Source: Nitrosomonadales bacterium
Lineage (GTDB): Bacteria > Pseudomonadota > Gammaproteobacteria > Burkholderiales > Gallionellaceae
Direction of reading: 5' to 3'
DNA: 47,501 nt
NCBI GenBank assembly: GCA_016195965.1
Contig: JACPYR010000038.1
Span: 1 to 47,501 of the forward strand
Of this stretch, positions 34,291 through 43,612 are shown piece by piece. Numbering within the stretch: the first letter of the stretch is position 1; every line of letters starts with the position of its first letter. A model generated the notes under the pieces. It saw only the letters and a list, made by a program, of their open reading frames with translations. It was not told where the DNA came from and searched no databases. A program made the position numbers and the translations under genes.

Positions 34291-34694
34291 TTAGGCTGGT
34301 CTGAAGACGGCACGGGAGATGGCCCGGTTTCTGGCTGCGCTGGGGATTGCTGCGTCGTTTGGATTGCCTGGTTGGGCGCCGCGACCTGGCCGGAGGCAGC
34401 AAGCCGCTCAACCTCAGAATTGATTTGCCGCATCTGCTGATCCGCTGTTTGCGTCACCTGCTTGACCGACTGCTCCAGCACGCTAGCTTCGGCTTGCACT
34501 TTTTGCTGCAACTGGCGGTACTCTTCTATCGCCATGTCGCGCTCGATATCGGCCTTCACCCCGTTCACATAGCGCTGCGCGCGCCCCCACAGATGCCCCA
34601 TGGTGCGAGCCACTTTCGGCAGGCGTTCCGGCCCGATGACGATCAGCGCCACCACCATGACCACCATCAATTCCGAAAAACTGAAGTCAAACAT
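34287..34694 (-). CDS. tatB: Sec-independent protein translocase TatB
   Basis: The 135-residue protein starts MFDFSFSELMVVMVVALIVIGPERLPKVAR, a single helix followed by an amphipathic helix and a long, Gln/Ser-rich tail, as TatB has. The ATG at 34694 fits all family members; the frame extends six codons more to a TTG. tatA, 151 bases upstream, is separated from it by a small repeat element. Confidence 0.95.
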   Translation of the reverse strand: MFDFSFSELMVVMVVALIVIGPERLPKVARTMGHLWGRAQRYVNGVKADIERDMAIEEYRQLQQKVQAEASVLEQSVKQVTQTADQQMRQINSEVERLAASGQVAAPNQAIQTTQQSPAQPETGPSPVPSSDQPK

Positions 34695-34720
34695 CTTTGC
34701 CAGCCGATACAACGGGGCTT

Positions 34721-34846
34721 ATTCCAATTTCTGACGGGAAGGAGCACCAGGCGGCGAGGCTGAGGCGACGCAGACAGTACAATTGAGTACGGCCAGGAGC
34801 CGAAAACGAAGCCAACATAGTGATCGTTTCTGTCAGGGATTGGAAT
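34721..34846. repeat. Small MITE-like element between tatA and tatB
   Basis: Both ends carry an imperfect 20-base inverted repeat: ATTCCAATTTCTGACGGG on the left, and ATTCCAATCCCTGACAGA on the other strand at the right end. The interior has a GTACAATTGAGTAC palindrome and GGCGAGGCTGAGGCGACG. The right end coincides with the tatA stop codon. No open frame is present. It looks like a non-autonomous dispersed element. Confidence 0.5.
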
Positions 34847-35064
34847 TAAACGTTGGTCGTTTTCTTGTCTTTGACTTCACCGTCGATGGTCTGCCCAGAC
34901 TCTTTGATCTGCTTGGCAGTTTCATCCTCGGAGCGCATGCCTTCCTTGAAGCCCTTTACCGCCCCGCCCAGATCGCTGCCGATATTGCGCAATTTTTTGG
35001 TGCCGAAGATCAGCACGATCACCAACAATACGATCAGCCAATGCCAGATGCTAAATGAACCCAT
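34846..35064 (-). CDS. tatA: Sec-independent protein translocase TatA
   Basis: The 72-residue protein has the TatA form: [43 protein letters not shown], one membrane helix, a hinge, an amphipathic helix, then a short polar tail. It polymerises to make the Tat pore. AAGGAG before the ATG is strong. Its stop codon lies at the edge of the repeat element that separates it from tatB. Confidence 0.97.
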   Translation of the reverse strand: MGSFSIWHWLIVLLVIVLIFGTKKLRNIGSDLGGAVKGFKEGMRSEDETAKQIKESGQTIDGEVKDKKTTNV

Positions 35065-35081
35065 GATTTTCTCCTTAAATT

Positions 35082-35429
35082 TTAGCTGCGCTTCACCATG
35101 GGCGGGATATTGCCGCCGCCGATGACATGGATATGCAAATGAAATATCTCCTGCCCGCCGCCCTTGCCGGTATTGATCACGGTGCGAAAGCCGTTATCCA
35201 GACCCTGTTCTTTTGCCAGCCCGGGCGCCAGCAACATCATCCTGCCCAGCAAGGCCGCATGCGCCTCTCCGGCTTCGGCCAACGAGGCCAGATGCAGCTT
35301 GGGCACCAGCATGAAATGCACCGGCGCGACCGGATTGATGTCGTGAAAGGCCAGCACTTCGCCGTCCTCATATACCTTGCGGCAGGGAATTTCGCCGCGC
35401 ACGATTTTGCAAAACAAACAGTCGCTCAT
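35082..35429 (-). CDS. hinT: HIT-family purine nucleoside phosphoramidase-like protein
   Basis: The 115-residue protein starts [44 protein letters not shown] and ends with the histidine triad [10 protein letters not shown]. It has the length of HinT, which hydrolyses nucleoside phosphoramidates. It sits 17 bases before tatA and 2 bases after hisE, in the his-tat operon. Confidence 0.95.
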   Translation of the reverse strand: MSDCLFCKIVRGEIPCRKVYEDGEVLAFHDINPVAPVHFMLVPKLHLASLAEAGEAHAALLGRMMLLAPGLAKEQGLDNGFRTVINTGKGGGQEIFHLHIHVIGGGNIPPMVKRS

Positions 35430-35431
35430 GC

Positions 35432-35755
35432 TTAGTCCTTCGCCCTGCTTTCTTTCTCGGCTATACCCGACAAACCCTCACGGCGCGCCAGTTCGCTCAG
35501 CACATCTTCGGCGCTCAAACCGTGATGCGCCAGCAACACCATGCAATGAAACCACAAATCCGCAGTTTCATAAACCAGATGGGATTTATCGCCGCCCTTG
35601 CTGGCAAGCACCACCTCGGTAGCTTCCTCGCCGACTTTTTTCAGGATCGCGTCCTCACCCTTGCCGAACAACTTGGCGACGTAGGAACTCTCCGGCGACG
35701 CCTGTTTGCGCGACTCCAGCATCTCGGTCAAACGTTGCAATATGTCCTGTGTCAT
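35432..35755 (-). CDS. hisE: Phosphoribosyl-ATP pyrophosphatase
   Basis: The 107-residue protein has the HisE motif set: [33 protein letters not shown] and [28 protein letters not shown]. It performs step 2 of histidine synthesis. The ATG at 35755 is preferred because family members begin here and it avoids overlap with hisI; the frame extends ten codons upstream. Confidence 0.93.
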   Translation of the reverse strand: MTQDILQRLTEMLESRKQASPESSYVAKLFGKGEDAILKKVGEEATEVVLASKGGDKSHLVYETADLWFHCMVLLAHHGLSAEDVLSELARREGLSGIAEKESRAKD

Positions 35756-35765
35756 TTCAGTCAAT

Positions 35766-36155
35766 TCACTTCTTGTATATTTCATCGGGCGATTTCAGCA
35801 CCGCATCCACTGCAACCCACTGCCCATGATCCAAACGGTTGAAGAAACAGCTTTCGCGTCCGGTATGGCAGGCGATACCGCCCCGCTGTTCGACTTGCAG
35901 CAGAATCACATCGCCATCGCAATCCAGGCGTATCTCCCTGACCTTCTGGATATGTCCTGATTCTTCGCCCTTGTGCCAGAGCTTCTTGCGCGAACGCGAC
36001 CAGTACACCGCCTCGTTCTTTTGCCAGGTCAGCTTCAACGCTTCGCGGTCCATCCACGCCACCATCAACACCCGGCCTGTCGCAGCATCCTGCGCGATGG
36101 CCGTCACCAGCCCGTCTTCGGACCAATTCACCTTGTTCAACCAAGCCTCACTCAT
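35766..36155 (-). CDS. hisI: Phosphoribosyl-AMP cyclohydrolase
   Basis: The 129-residue protein has the HisI motifs: [70 protein letters not shown] with metal-binding Asp and Cys residues. It does step 3 of histidine synthesis. It is separate from hisE, as usual in betaproteobacteria. The start MSEAWLNKV is at 36155. An inverted-repeat stretch separates it from hisF. Confidence 0.96.
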   Translation of the reverse strand: MSEAWLNKVNWSEDGLVTAIAQDAATGRVLMVAWMDREALKLTWQKNEAVYWSRSRKKLWHKGEESGHIQKVREIRLDCDGDVILLQVEQRGGIACHTGRESCFFNRLDHGQWVAVDAVLKSPDEIYKK

Positions 36156-36163
36156 GATAGATA

Positions 36164-36273
36164 CAGGTACAAGACACAAGATACAAGGGGCAAGGAAAAA
36201 CCTAAACCATCAGCGTTACGCCTTGTACGCTGCCTCTTGTAACATGCCCCTTGTACCTTGCCCCTTGTACCTG
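36164..36273. repeat. Inverted repeat of CTTGTACC-type units between hisI and hisF
   Basis: CAGGTACAAG with ACAAGGGGCAAGG on the left (36164-36195) is complementary to CCTTGCCCCTTGTACCTG (36256-36273), with extra CTTGTA units between. It forms a long imperfect hairpin of about 110 bases. Transcripts of hisF-hisI must read through it. Such CTTGTAxxTTG arrays occur in intergenic regions of several betaproteobacteria. Confidence 0.65.
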
Positions 36274-36374
36274 ACTTCATAGCCGCACCTCCGACACGTT
36301 ACTGGCACAGCCAGCCGTTTGCGGGAGGAGGTGCGATGCGGTTATTCCCGCACCCGTCGCTTTCGCGCACCGTG

Positions 36375-37133
36375 TCATAACCGCACCTCGATACCCTGTG
36401 CCGCCATGAATTGCTTGGCCTGCAGCACGGTATACTCGCCAAAGTGAAAAATACTCGCCGCCAGCACCGCATCGGCCCCGCCTTTTTTCACGCCATCGAC
36501 CAGATGCTGCAAATTCCCCACGCCGCCGCTGGCAATCACCGGGATATCCAGCGCGTCGGTAATCGCACGGGTCAACGCCAGATCGAAACCGATTTTTTGC
36601 CCGTCCCTGTCCATGCTGGTCAGCAGGATTTCTCCGGCTCCCAGGTCCTGCATTTTCTTCGCCCATGCCACCGCGTCCAGGCCTGTGGCATTGCGCCCGC
36701 CGTGAGTGAACACCTCCCAGCGTCCCGGCACGGTCTGCTTGGCGTCGATCGCCACCACGATGCACTGCGAGCCGTAGCGCGCCGTCGCATCCGCCACCAG
36801 TTGCGGATTGAGCACAGCAGAAGTATTGATGCTGACCTTGTCGGCCCCGGCATTCAGCAGATTGCGCACATCGCCGACTTCGCGCACTCCGCCGCCTACG
36901 GTCAACGGGATGAATACCTGCGAGGCAACTTGCTCGATGATGCGAAAAATAATTCCCCTGTCATCGGAGCTGGCCGTGATGTCGAGAAAGGTCAGTTCAT
37001 CCGCACCCTGCTCGTTGTAACGCCGCGCAATCTCGACCGGATCCCCGGCATCGCGCAGCTCGACAAAGCTCACCCCTTTGACGACCCGGCCAGCCGTGAC
37101 GTCCAGGCAAGGAATGATGCGCTTAGCCAGCAT
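36375..37133 (-). CDS. hisF: Imidazole glycerol phosphate synthase, cyclase subunit
   Basis: The 252-residue TIM-barrel protein starts [40 protein letters not shown] with the catalytic Asp (CLDV). It contains [37 protein letters not shown], and [27 protein letters not shown] with the second Asp. It uses ammonia from HisH to make IGP and AICAR. Three bases separate it from hisA. Confidence 0.98.
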   Translation of the reverse strand: MLAKRIIPCLDVTAGRVVKGVSFVELRDAGDPVEIARRYNEQGADELTFLDITASSDDRGIIFRIIEQVASQVFIPLTVGGGVREVGDVRNLLNAGADKVSINTSAVLNPQLVADATARYGSQCIVVAIDAKQTVPGRWEVFTHGGRNATGLDAVAWAKKMQDLGAGEILLTSMDRDGQKIGFDLALTRAITDALDIPVIASGGVGNLQHLVDGVKKGGADAVLAASIFHFGEYTVLQAKQFMAAQGIEVRL

Positions 37134-37136
37134 AAG

Positions 37137-37910
37137 TTAGAGCGCCGCTCCATTCAGTGCCGCCGAGGCCTGCGTCAACTCGTCCGCCAAGGCCTGTGCC
37201 GCGCTGAAGTTCAAGGTGCCTTCGTAGATTGCACGCCCCGTAATCGCACCGGTAATACCTTCCGCCTGTACCGCACACAGTGCGCGCACGTCGTCCAGAT
37301 TGGTGATACCACCGCTGGCGATCACCGGCACATGCAGCGGGCTGGCCAATTCAACCGTGGCGGGAATGTTCACGCCAGACAGCATGCCGTCGCGACCGAT
37401 GTCGGTATATATCACGGCTTCCACCCCATATCCTTCGAAGCGTTTCGCCAGATCGGCCACATCGTGTCCGGTCAGTTTGGACCAGCCATCCACGGCCACC
37501 TTGCCGCCCTTGGCATCCAGCCCCACCATGATGTGGCCGGGGAACGCATCGCAAGCCTCGTGCAGGAAGCCAGGCACCTTTACCGCTGCCGTGCCGATGA
37601 TGATGTAGGTCACTCCGATATCGAGATAGCGCTCTATGGTTTCCAGGTCGCGGATGCCGCCACCCAGTTGCACCGGCACATCGCTATCGCCCATCGTCTC
37701 GATGATGCTGCGCACCGCCGCTTCATTCTTCGGCTTGCCGGCAAACGCGCCGTTCAAGTCCACCAGGTGCAGGCGCCGCGCGCCCTGTGCAAGCCAGTGC
37801 TGCGCCATCGCGGCAGGGTCTTCGGAAAACACTGTGGCATCTTCCATCACCCCTTGCTTGAGGCGCACACAATGACCATCTTTCAAATCAATCGCAGGAA
37901 TAATCAACAT
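37137..37910 (-). CDS. hisA: Phosphoribosylformimino-AICAR isomerase
   Basis: The 257-residue protein starts [20 protein letters not shown] with catalytic Asp8, has [41 protein letters not shown] and [14 protein letters not shown] with catalytic Asp. It does step 4 of the histidine pathway. It lies 16 bases after hisH. Confidence 0.98.
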   Translation of the reverse strand: MLIIPAIDLKDGHCVRLKQGVMEDATVFSEDPAAMAQHWLAQGARRLHLVDLNGAFAGKPKNEAAVRSIIETMGDSDVPVQLGGGIRDLETIERYLDIGVTYIIIGTAAVKVPGFLHEACDAFPGHIMVGLDAKGGKVAVDGWSKLTGHDVADLAKRFEGYGVEAVIYTDIGRDGMLSGVNIPATVELASPLHVPVIASGGITNLDDVRALCAVQAEGITGAITGRAIYEGTLNFSAAQALADELTQASAALNGAAL

Positions 37911-37926
37911 GGCAGTACATTAAAAA

Positions 37927-38559
37927 TTAAGGGTTCCATTGCACAAAATTTTGCAGCAGTTTCAGCCCTGCTGTATGGCTTTTCTCCGGATGAAATTGCA
38001 CCGCAAACAAATTATTTTTCGCCACCGCGCATACGAAAGACTGCGGGTATTTACTGGTCGCCTGCACCAGCGATGCATCCTGCGGCTGCACATAATAGCT
38101 GTGGACGAAATAAAAGCGCGCGTCCTGCTCTATACCTTCCCATAACGGATGCTGTACGTGGTGCACCTGATTCCAGCCCATGTGCGGCACTTTGAGCTTG
38201 TTGCCCTGGGCATCATGCATGTTACTGGCAAAGCGCTCTACTTTGCCATGCAAAATTCCCAGCCCGGCCACACCACCCTCGGCACTGCGCTCAAACAACA
38301 TTTGCAGGCCGATGCATATGCCCAAAAAAGGTTTGTTGCCGGCAGCCGACAATACCACATCGCGCAAACCGCGCGCATCCAGTTCGCGCATGCAATCAGG
38401 CATCGCCCCCTGTCCGGGAAAGACGACCCGCCCGGCATGGGCGATCGTGTCCGCATCATCGGTGACCTTGATCTCTGCATCAGGCGCCACCTTGCGCAAT
38501 GCCTGCTCGACCGAACGCAAATTACCCATGCCGTAATCGATTACAGCGACATCTACCAT
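37927..38559 (-). CDS. hisH: Imidazole glycerol phosphate synthase, glutamine amidotransferase subunit
   Basis: The 210-residue class I amidotransferase has DYGMGNLRSVEQAL, the oxyanion and nucleophile motif FLGICIGLQMLF (Cys), and VQFHPEKSHTAGL (His and Glu). It frees ammonia for HisF. The gene order hisB-hisH-hisA-hisF-hisI-hisE is conserved in the class. Confidence 0.98.
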   Translation of the reverse strand: MVDVAVIDYGMGNLRSVEQALRKVAPDAEIKVTDDADTIAHAGRVVFPGQGAMPDCMRELDARGLRDVVLSAAGNKPFLGICIGLQMLFERSAEGGVAGLGILHGKVERFASNMHDAQGNKLKVPHMGWNQVHHVQHPLWEGIEQDARFYFVHSYYVQPQDASLVQATSKYPQSFVCAVAKNNLFAVQFHPEKSHTAGLKLLQNFVQWNP

Positions 38560-38612
38560 TTAATTTTTCCAGACTGTGTAGGCAAAGAATAAGGCATCTA
38601 TAACCGGACGAA

Positions 38613-39200
38613 TTATAACGTTCCCTTGGTGGAAGGCATCACGCCGGCCATGCGCGGATCGAGCTCCAGCGCCATGCGCAACGCGCGGCCAAACGCCTTG
38701 AAGATGGTCTCGGCCTGATGATGCGCATTGTCTCCGGCCAGATTGTCGATATGCAACGTCACCAGGGCATGATTGACAAAACCCTGGAAGAATTCCTTGA
38801 TCAGGTCCACATCGAAATCGCCGATATTGCCGCGCACAAATTCGCAGTTAAAAACCAGGCCGGGACGCCCGGAAATATCCAATACCACTCGCGACAATGC
38901 CTCATCCAGCGGAATGTACGCATGCCCATAGCGGCGCAATCCCTTCTTGTCGCCGACCGCCTGATTAAACGCCTGCCCCAGCGTGATGCCGATATCTTCC
39001 ACGGTGTGGTGCGCATCGATGTGCAAATCGCCCTTGGCCAGGATGTTCAAATCCAGCAAACCATGCCGGGCTATCTGATCCAGCATGTGGTCGAGAAACG
39101 GCAGGCCGGTATCGAATTGGGCCTTGCCGCTGCCGTCCAGCGCCAACTCAATGGTGATCTGTGTTTCCAGTGTGTTGCGTGAAACTTTCGCGCTACGCAT
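38613..39200 (-). CDS. hisB: Imidazoleglycerol-phosphate dehydratase
   Basis: The 195-residue protein is the monofunctional dehydratase. It has [41 protein letters not shown] and [18 protein letters not shown] with the metal-binding His pairs. It has no phosphatase domain (that activity must be elsewhere). AAGGCTAAATC precedes the ATG. Confidence 0.97.
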   Translation of the reverse strand: MRSAKVSRNTLETQITIELALDGSGKAQFDTGLPFLDHMLDQIARHGLLDLNILAKGDLHIDAHHTVEDIGITLGQAFNQAVGDKKGLRRYGHAYIPLDEALSRVVLDISGRPGLVFNCEFVRGNIGDFDVDLIKEFFQGFVNHALVTLHIDNLAGDNAHHQAETIFKAFGRALRMALELDPRMAGVMPSTKGTL

Positions 39201-39288
39201 GATTTAGCCTTGTGCGGATTGATTAATGGTTTCTTGTAATGCAGCAATAAATTTCTTATTTTGGTTACGGCATAACCTTAGAAACTCG

Positions 39289-40392
39289 CTAGCCATGGCG
39301 CAAACTATCTTTCAGCGCCGCCATAAACCGCTCGTTTTCGTCGGGCGTACCGACCGTCACGCGCAAGCAGTCTTTCAACATCGGATGTCCGCCATTCAAA
39401 TTCTTGATCAATACGCCGCGTTGTTTCAAGCCGTTGAATATCGTCGTGGCTTCCGCCACGCGGAACAACAAGAAATTCGCCTCGCTGGGATAAACCTTTA
39501 CTGTAGCGATTTCATTCAACTGCCGGTACAGCTGGGTGCGATCACGCTTGATTTGTTCCGCCTGCCGCAACAACACATCGTGATGCGCCAGCAATTTTTC
39601 GGCGACCAGTTGCGGCAACACCCCGACATTATACGGCAAGCGCAGCTTTTCCAACTGCCCCAACCAGGCGGGACTGCCCGCCATGAAACCGAGGCGCAAA
39701 CCGGCCATACCCAACTTGGAAAAAGTACGCATCACCAACAGGTTGGGATAACGCGCCAGGTGAGGAATAAAACTGCCGCTGGCAAAGGCATAATATGCCT
39801 CATCCACCACTACCAGACCCGGCGATGCCTGGATGATTTGCGCCACCGCATCCTCCGGAAACAGGTTCCCGGTAGGATTATTCGGATAAGCCAGAAAGGT
39901 CAAGGCAGGCCGCTCGCGTTCGATCGCCGCGAGCATCCCCGGCAAGTCCAAAGAAAAATCCGCCCCCGCATTGCTTACCAGCGGCACGCCTATATAACGC
40001 ATACCGGTAAATGTCGCGATCATCTTGTACATCACGAACGACGGCTCCACACTGAGCATCGCCGCACCGGGCTTCGCGACAGCCATGGCCAGCAGCTGGA
40101 TCAACTCGTCCGAACCGTTACCCAGCAACACATCCTGCCCCTGGGGCAAACCAGTCACGGCGCGAATTTTTTCCTTGAGGGATGCCGCACCCGGATCGGG
40201 ATAACGGTTAATCGCAGAGGCGGCAACCGCCTCTGCGATTTCAGCACGCAATTCGGGCGGCACAGGATAGGGATTCTCCATCGCATCCAGCTTGATGTAG
40301 CCGGAACTGTCCGGCACATGGTAAGCATGCAGATCAAGAATTTCCTGGCGCAGTAGTGCGCCCGCGAGAGAAGATGCCGAAATGGAAGGCAT
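39289..40392 (-). CDS. hisC: Histidinol-phosphate aminotransferase
   Basis: The 367-residue fold-type I aminotransferase begins [45 protein letters not shown]. It contains [17 protein letters not shown] and [13 protein letters not shown] with the PLP Lys. It does the transamination step of histidine synthesis. The ATG at 40392 is preferred to a TTG at 40425. It is the first his gene in the window; hisG and hisD, if linked, are not here. Confidence 0.95.
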   Translation of the reverse strand: MPSISASSLAGALLRQEILDLHAYHVPDSSGYIKLDAMENPYPVPPELRAEIAEAVAASAINRYPDPGAASLKEKIRAVTGLPQGQDVLLGNGSDELIQLLAMAVAKPGAAMLSVEPSFVMYKMIATFTGMRYIGVPLVSNAGADFSLDLPGMLAAIERERPALTFLAYPNNPTGNLFPEDAVAQIIQASPGLVVVDEAYYAFASGSFIPHLARYPNLLVMRTFSKLGMAGLRLGFMAGSPAWLGQLEKLRLPYNVGVLPQLVAEKLLAHHDVLLRQAEQIKRDRTQLYRQLNEIATVKVYPSEANFLLFRVAEATTIFNGLKQRGVLIKNLNGGHPMLKDCLRVTVGTPDENERFMAALKDSLRHG

Positions 40393-40733
40393 GAAACGAA
40401 ATAATGCGTAATAAAAACCGAGCAAAGCTTACCACATATAACCATCTCTACAAATCCAGATTTCGCCTCCCGCACTGGCCATTCATTTCAAAACGCCGCT
40501 TATCCGGTCGATTACCGATCAAAGCAGCAATCACCCGCTCCGCCATACCAATGTCCTCTGCCCGGCGTCAGAATTTCCTCATCAGATCCGCCCGCATTTT
40601 CTCAAGATCATCCCTTTTGTTGGCCCCCTTGGTAAGCAGCACATCCAATTTGCCTTGACGTTTGGCCCAATAGCTTGGTTAAATGGATTCCGGACAGCGC
40701 GACCGCAATAGAATCAAGCGTCTAAATTTATCA
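40393..40733. other. Interval upstream of hisC and the pilin gene, with a gene-relic
   Basis: About 340 bases hold no intact gene. On the minus strand (40678-40568) an open stretch of 37 codons reads PSYWAKRQGKLDVLLTKG and on to MRADLMRKF before a stop; it looks like the C-terminus of a once-functional protein, preceded by a stop codon. A second minus-strand ORF just after it starts MAERVIAALIG and gives 32 codons. Neither has a start with a ribosome site. These may be remains of an inserted gene. Confidence 0.35.
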
Positions 40734-40749
40734 TTGGCACATTACGTGC
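40734..40749 (+). promoter_or_regulatory. Candidate sigma-54 promoter of the pilin-like gene
   Basis: TTGGCAC, then GC ten bases after the GG, gives the sigma-54 (-24/-12) spacing with a good -24 box and a weaker -12 box (GTGCG). It lies about 50 bases before the ATG. Pilin genes are often RpoN-dependent, and rpoN is in this window. An unconfirmed sigma-70-like TATAAA at about 40771 is the alternative. Confidence 0.4.
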
Positions 40750-40797
40750 GGCACTCGGGTGTAGCATGTGTATAAATAGCGACAGGAGATTTACACT

Positions 40798-41454
40798 ATG
40801 AAACGCAACCAATCCGGCTTTACCCTGATCGAAATCGCTATCGTGCTGGTAATCATAGGCCTATTGCTCGGCGGCGTATTAAAAGGCCAGGAACTCATCA
40901 ACAGCGCCAAGGTAAAAAACCTCGCCACCGATTTTAAAAATATTCCCGTTTTCATCTACGGCTATCAGGACAAATTCAAAGCACTGCCGGGAGACGATGC
41001 CGCCGCCGTCGCCCACGTCAACGGCACACTGGCCACAACCGGCGGAACACCCGGCAATGGAATCATCGAAGGAAATTGGAACTCAACGACCAATACCGAT
41101 GAATCGATATTATTTTGGCAGCATGTGCGCATGGCCGGCCTGGCTCCCGGCGAGACGGTAGTCAATGCCGCGGCCGGCAACACCTACATCCCGACCAACG
41201 CCGTGGGCGGACAAATCGGCATCACCAATTCCGGCGCAGGCCTGCCGATTACCGGCTTAAAAGGCACGTACATCGTTTGCTCCAACGGCATTGCCGGCAA
41301 ATTCGCCAAACAGCTTGATACCACGATGGATGACGGCAATACCGCCACCGGTTCGATGCAGGTAACCGCATCAGGCACCGCTACCGGAGGGGCCGCGATA
41401 CCGACTAACAATATTATTGATGACACCCCTTATCTGGTGTGCATGGGCTTCTGA
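40798..41454 (+). CDS. Orphan type IV pilin-like (pseudopilin) protein
   Basis: The 218-residue protein begins MKRNQSG-FTLIEIAIVLVIIGLLLGG, with the prepilin peptidase site Gly-Phe, Glu at mature position 5, and a hydrophobic helix. The rest is a globular, Gly/Ala/Thr-rich head with three Cys (residues ~160, 215). No pilus assembly gene is near. It could be a minor pilin, a pseudopilin of type II secretion, or a short-lived decoy paralogue. AGGAG lies 9 bases before the ATG, and a strong terminator follows. Confidence 0.8.
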   Translation: MKRNQSGFTLIEIAIVLVIIGLLLGGVLKGQELINSAKVKNLATDFKNIPVFIYGYQDKFKALPGDDAAAVAHVNGTLATTGGTPGNGIIEGNWNSTTNTDESILFWQHVRMAGLAPGETVVNAAAGNTYIPTNAVGGQIGITNSGAGLPITGLKGTYIVCSNGIAGKFAKQLDTTMDDGNTATGSMQVTASGTATGGAAIPTNNIIDDTPYLVCMGF

Positions 41455-41474
41455 TATTTTCCCCGGCGTGACAC

Positions 41475-41502
41475 AAGCCCGCTGCACGCAGCGGGCTTTT
41501 TT
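41475..41502 (+). terminator. Rho-independent terminator of the pilin-like gene
   Basis: GCCCGCTG, loop CACG, CAGCGGGC form a perfect 8-bp GC-rich stem followed by six T. It starts about 20 bases after the stop codon. The convergent transporter gene ends inside the T run. Confidence 0.92.
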
Positions 41503-43477
41503 ATTGCCCCTTATGCAGTTGCAACTCGGCGGCCTGCAAGGCTTCCGGCAACCCGAACAGCACCAGGATATCGCCCGCCTGCAGCAACATTGCTTCGCTC
41601 GCTTGCGCTCCAGGCACGCTGTTGTATCGGCGTACCGCATTCACCTCGACCTCCAGCTCTGCCAAACCTACCTCGCCCAGCTTCCTGCCCACGGCAAATG
41701 AACCTTCTTTAAGCAGCACGCTGAGAAAGCGCGGCTGCAAGCTGTCGCCGGGATCATCCACCGCATATTGTGCGGTGCGCAAATAGCCGCTGAACGCCGC
41801 ATAACGCCAGGCACGGCTTTCCTGAACACGGCGTATCACCCGGTTCAGCGGCACCCCGGCCATCAGCAGCGCTTGCGAAGCCAGCATCACGCTGCCTTCC
41901 GTTACCTCGGCCACCACCTCGGCTGCCCCGGCTTTTTTAAGGTCTTCGATTTGCGTGTCGTCGGCAGTGCGCACCACTACCGGCAGATCGGGGCGCACCT
42001 GATGAACATGATGCAGAATCTTGAGCGCCGAATGTTTGTCGTCATACGTGATCACCAGGGTTTTGGCGCGCATCAGTCCGGCGGCCAGCAACACCTCACG
42101 CTTGGCCGCATCACCATACACCACGCTCTCGCCCGCTGTTGCCGCCTCCTGTATCCGGTGCGGGTCGAGATCGAGCGCGATGAAGCGAATGCCCTCCTGC
42201 GTCAGAAAGCGCGAGAGCGTCTGCCCGCTACGCCCGTAACCGCAAATGATGATGTGCGCGCTGGCCGCCATGCTGCGCACCGCGATCTGATGTATCTGCA
42301 TGGCGCGATCCATCCACGCAGATGGGGATAGCCGCCGGACTATGATTTCGGCATGCTGTATCAAAAATGGCGCAATCAACATGGATATCAGCATAGCCGC
42401 CAACACATTTTGCATCACATCCATGGGCAACAAATTTGCCCCTCCAGCCAACGTCAGCAGCACAAAGCCGAATTCGCCCGCCTGCGCCAATCCCACACCA
42501 CTGCGGATCGCGGCACCCCAGTCGCCGGTGAACCAGCGCGACAAGAACGCCACCACCGCAGCCTTGAACGGCAGCAGGATGAGCAGGATCAACATGACCC
42601 ATCCCACCCCCGAGACCACGCTGCGCAAATCAAGCAACATGCAGACCGTGACGAAAAACAAACCGAGCAACACATCGCGGAAGGGTTTGATGTCTTCTTC
42701 CACCTGGTAACGATATTCGGTTTCGGAAATCAGCATCCCGGCGACAAATGCGCCCAGCGCCAAAGACAAGCCGGCCAGTTCGGTGATATAGGCCAAACCC
42801 AGGGTAAACAGCAACACGTTAAGCATGAACAGCTCGGAAGATTTCTGCCTGGCGACCAAGTGGAACCAGGGACGCAACAAACGCTGCCCGAAGATCAACA
42901 TGGCCGCCAATACCAGCGCGGCCTTGAGCAAGGCGAAACCGAGGGTGATATAGAGGCTTTGTCCGCTGCTGGCCAGTGCCGGAATAATGATGATCAGCGG
43001 AACCACCGCCAGATCCTGGAACAGCAGTACACCCATGATTTTCTGGCCATGCGGCAAATTCAGTTCCGCGCGTTCAACCAGCATCTTGCTGACTATCGCG
43101 GTGGAAGACATCGCCAGCACACCGCCCAATGCCAGTCCGGCACGCCAATCCAGCCCGAAGAAAAAAGAAGCCAGCATGACCAGCAATATCGTCGCCACCA
43201 CCTGCGCGGTGCCCAGGCCGAACACCAGCCGCTGCATCGCACGCAGCCGCGCGAGGCTGAATTCCAGCCCGATGCTGAACATCAGGAACACCACGCCGAA
43301 TTCGGCCAGATCACGAGTTTCCGGCGCATCGGGTATCCAGCCCAGCGCATGCGGCCCGATCATGATACCCACCAGCAGATAGCCCAGCATCGCCGGCAGG
43401 CGCAGAATGCGGCACAGCACCACCACCCCTACGGCGACGGCCAGCAAGATCAGCAGGAGTTGTAGTGAGTTAGTCAT
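41501..43477 (-). CDS. Kef-type monovalent cation:proton antiporter with RCK domain
   Basis: The 658-residue protein is a CPA2 transporter: a membrane domain with 12 or so helices (LPAMLGYLLVGIMIGPHALG, GVLAMSSTAIVSKMLVE, LLFQDLAVVPLIII, ALGAFVAGMLISETEY), then a TrkA-N domain with IIICGYGRSGQTLSRFLTQEG, and a TrkA-C domain at the end. It fits KefB/KefC/YbaL-like efflux systems; which cation and which signal are not known. The conserved Asp in FQDLAVVPL is retained. It is monocistronic and divergent from kdsD. Confidence 0.92.
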   Translation of the reverse strand: MTNSLQLLLILLAVAVGVVVLCRILRLPAMLGYLLVGIMIGPHALGWIPDAPETRDLAEFGVVFLMFSIGLEFSLARLRAMQRLVFGLGTAQVVATILLVMLASFFFGLDWRAGLALGGVLAMSSTAIVSKMLVERAELNLPHGQKIMGVLLFQDLAVVPLIIIIPALASSGQSLYITLGFALLKAALVLAAMLIFGQRLLRPWFHLVARQKSSELFMLNVLLFTLGLAYITELAGLSLALGAFVAGMLISETEYRYQVEEDIKPFRDVLLGLFFVTVCMLLDLRSVVSGVGWVMLILLILLPFKAAVVAFLSRWFTGDWGAAIRSGVGLAQAGEFGFVLLTLAGGANLLPMDVMQNVLAAMLISMLIAPFLIQHAEIIVRRLSPSAWMDRAMQIHQIAVRSMAASAHIIICGYGRSGQTLSRFLTQEGIRFIALDLDPHRIQEAATAGESVVYGDAAKREVLLAAGLMRAKTLVITYDDKHSALKILHHVHQVRPDLPVVVRTADDTQIEDLKKAGAAEVVAEVTEGSVMLASQALLMAGVPLNRVIRRVQESRAWRYAAFSGYLRTAQYAVDDPGDSLQPRFLSVLLKEGSFAVGRKLGEVGLAELEVEVNAVRRYNSVPGAQASEAMLLQAGDILVLFGLPEALQAAELQLHKGQ

Positions 43478-43612
43478 GCGCGGTTCCGGGACATCTATAT
43501 CGCCATGTCCGGATAATGCACTAATTAGCGCATCCTTTCAAAATATTGAACAGGGATTTCCCGGAGGGTCAAAATTTCGCTGCGGCCCAAACGCGCTGCT
43601 ATAATCCGGCCC

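Noticed and set aside
36411-38195. Plus-strand open frame of 594 codons over hisF, hisA and hisH
   Set aside because: The three his genes on the minus strand are unmistakable; the long frame comes from their codon bias.
42353-43465. Plus-strand open frame over the Kef transporter
   Set aside because: Gln/His-rich shadow of a clear membrane protein gene.
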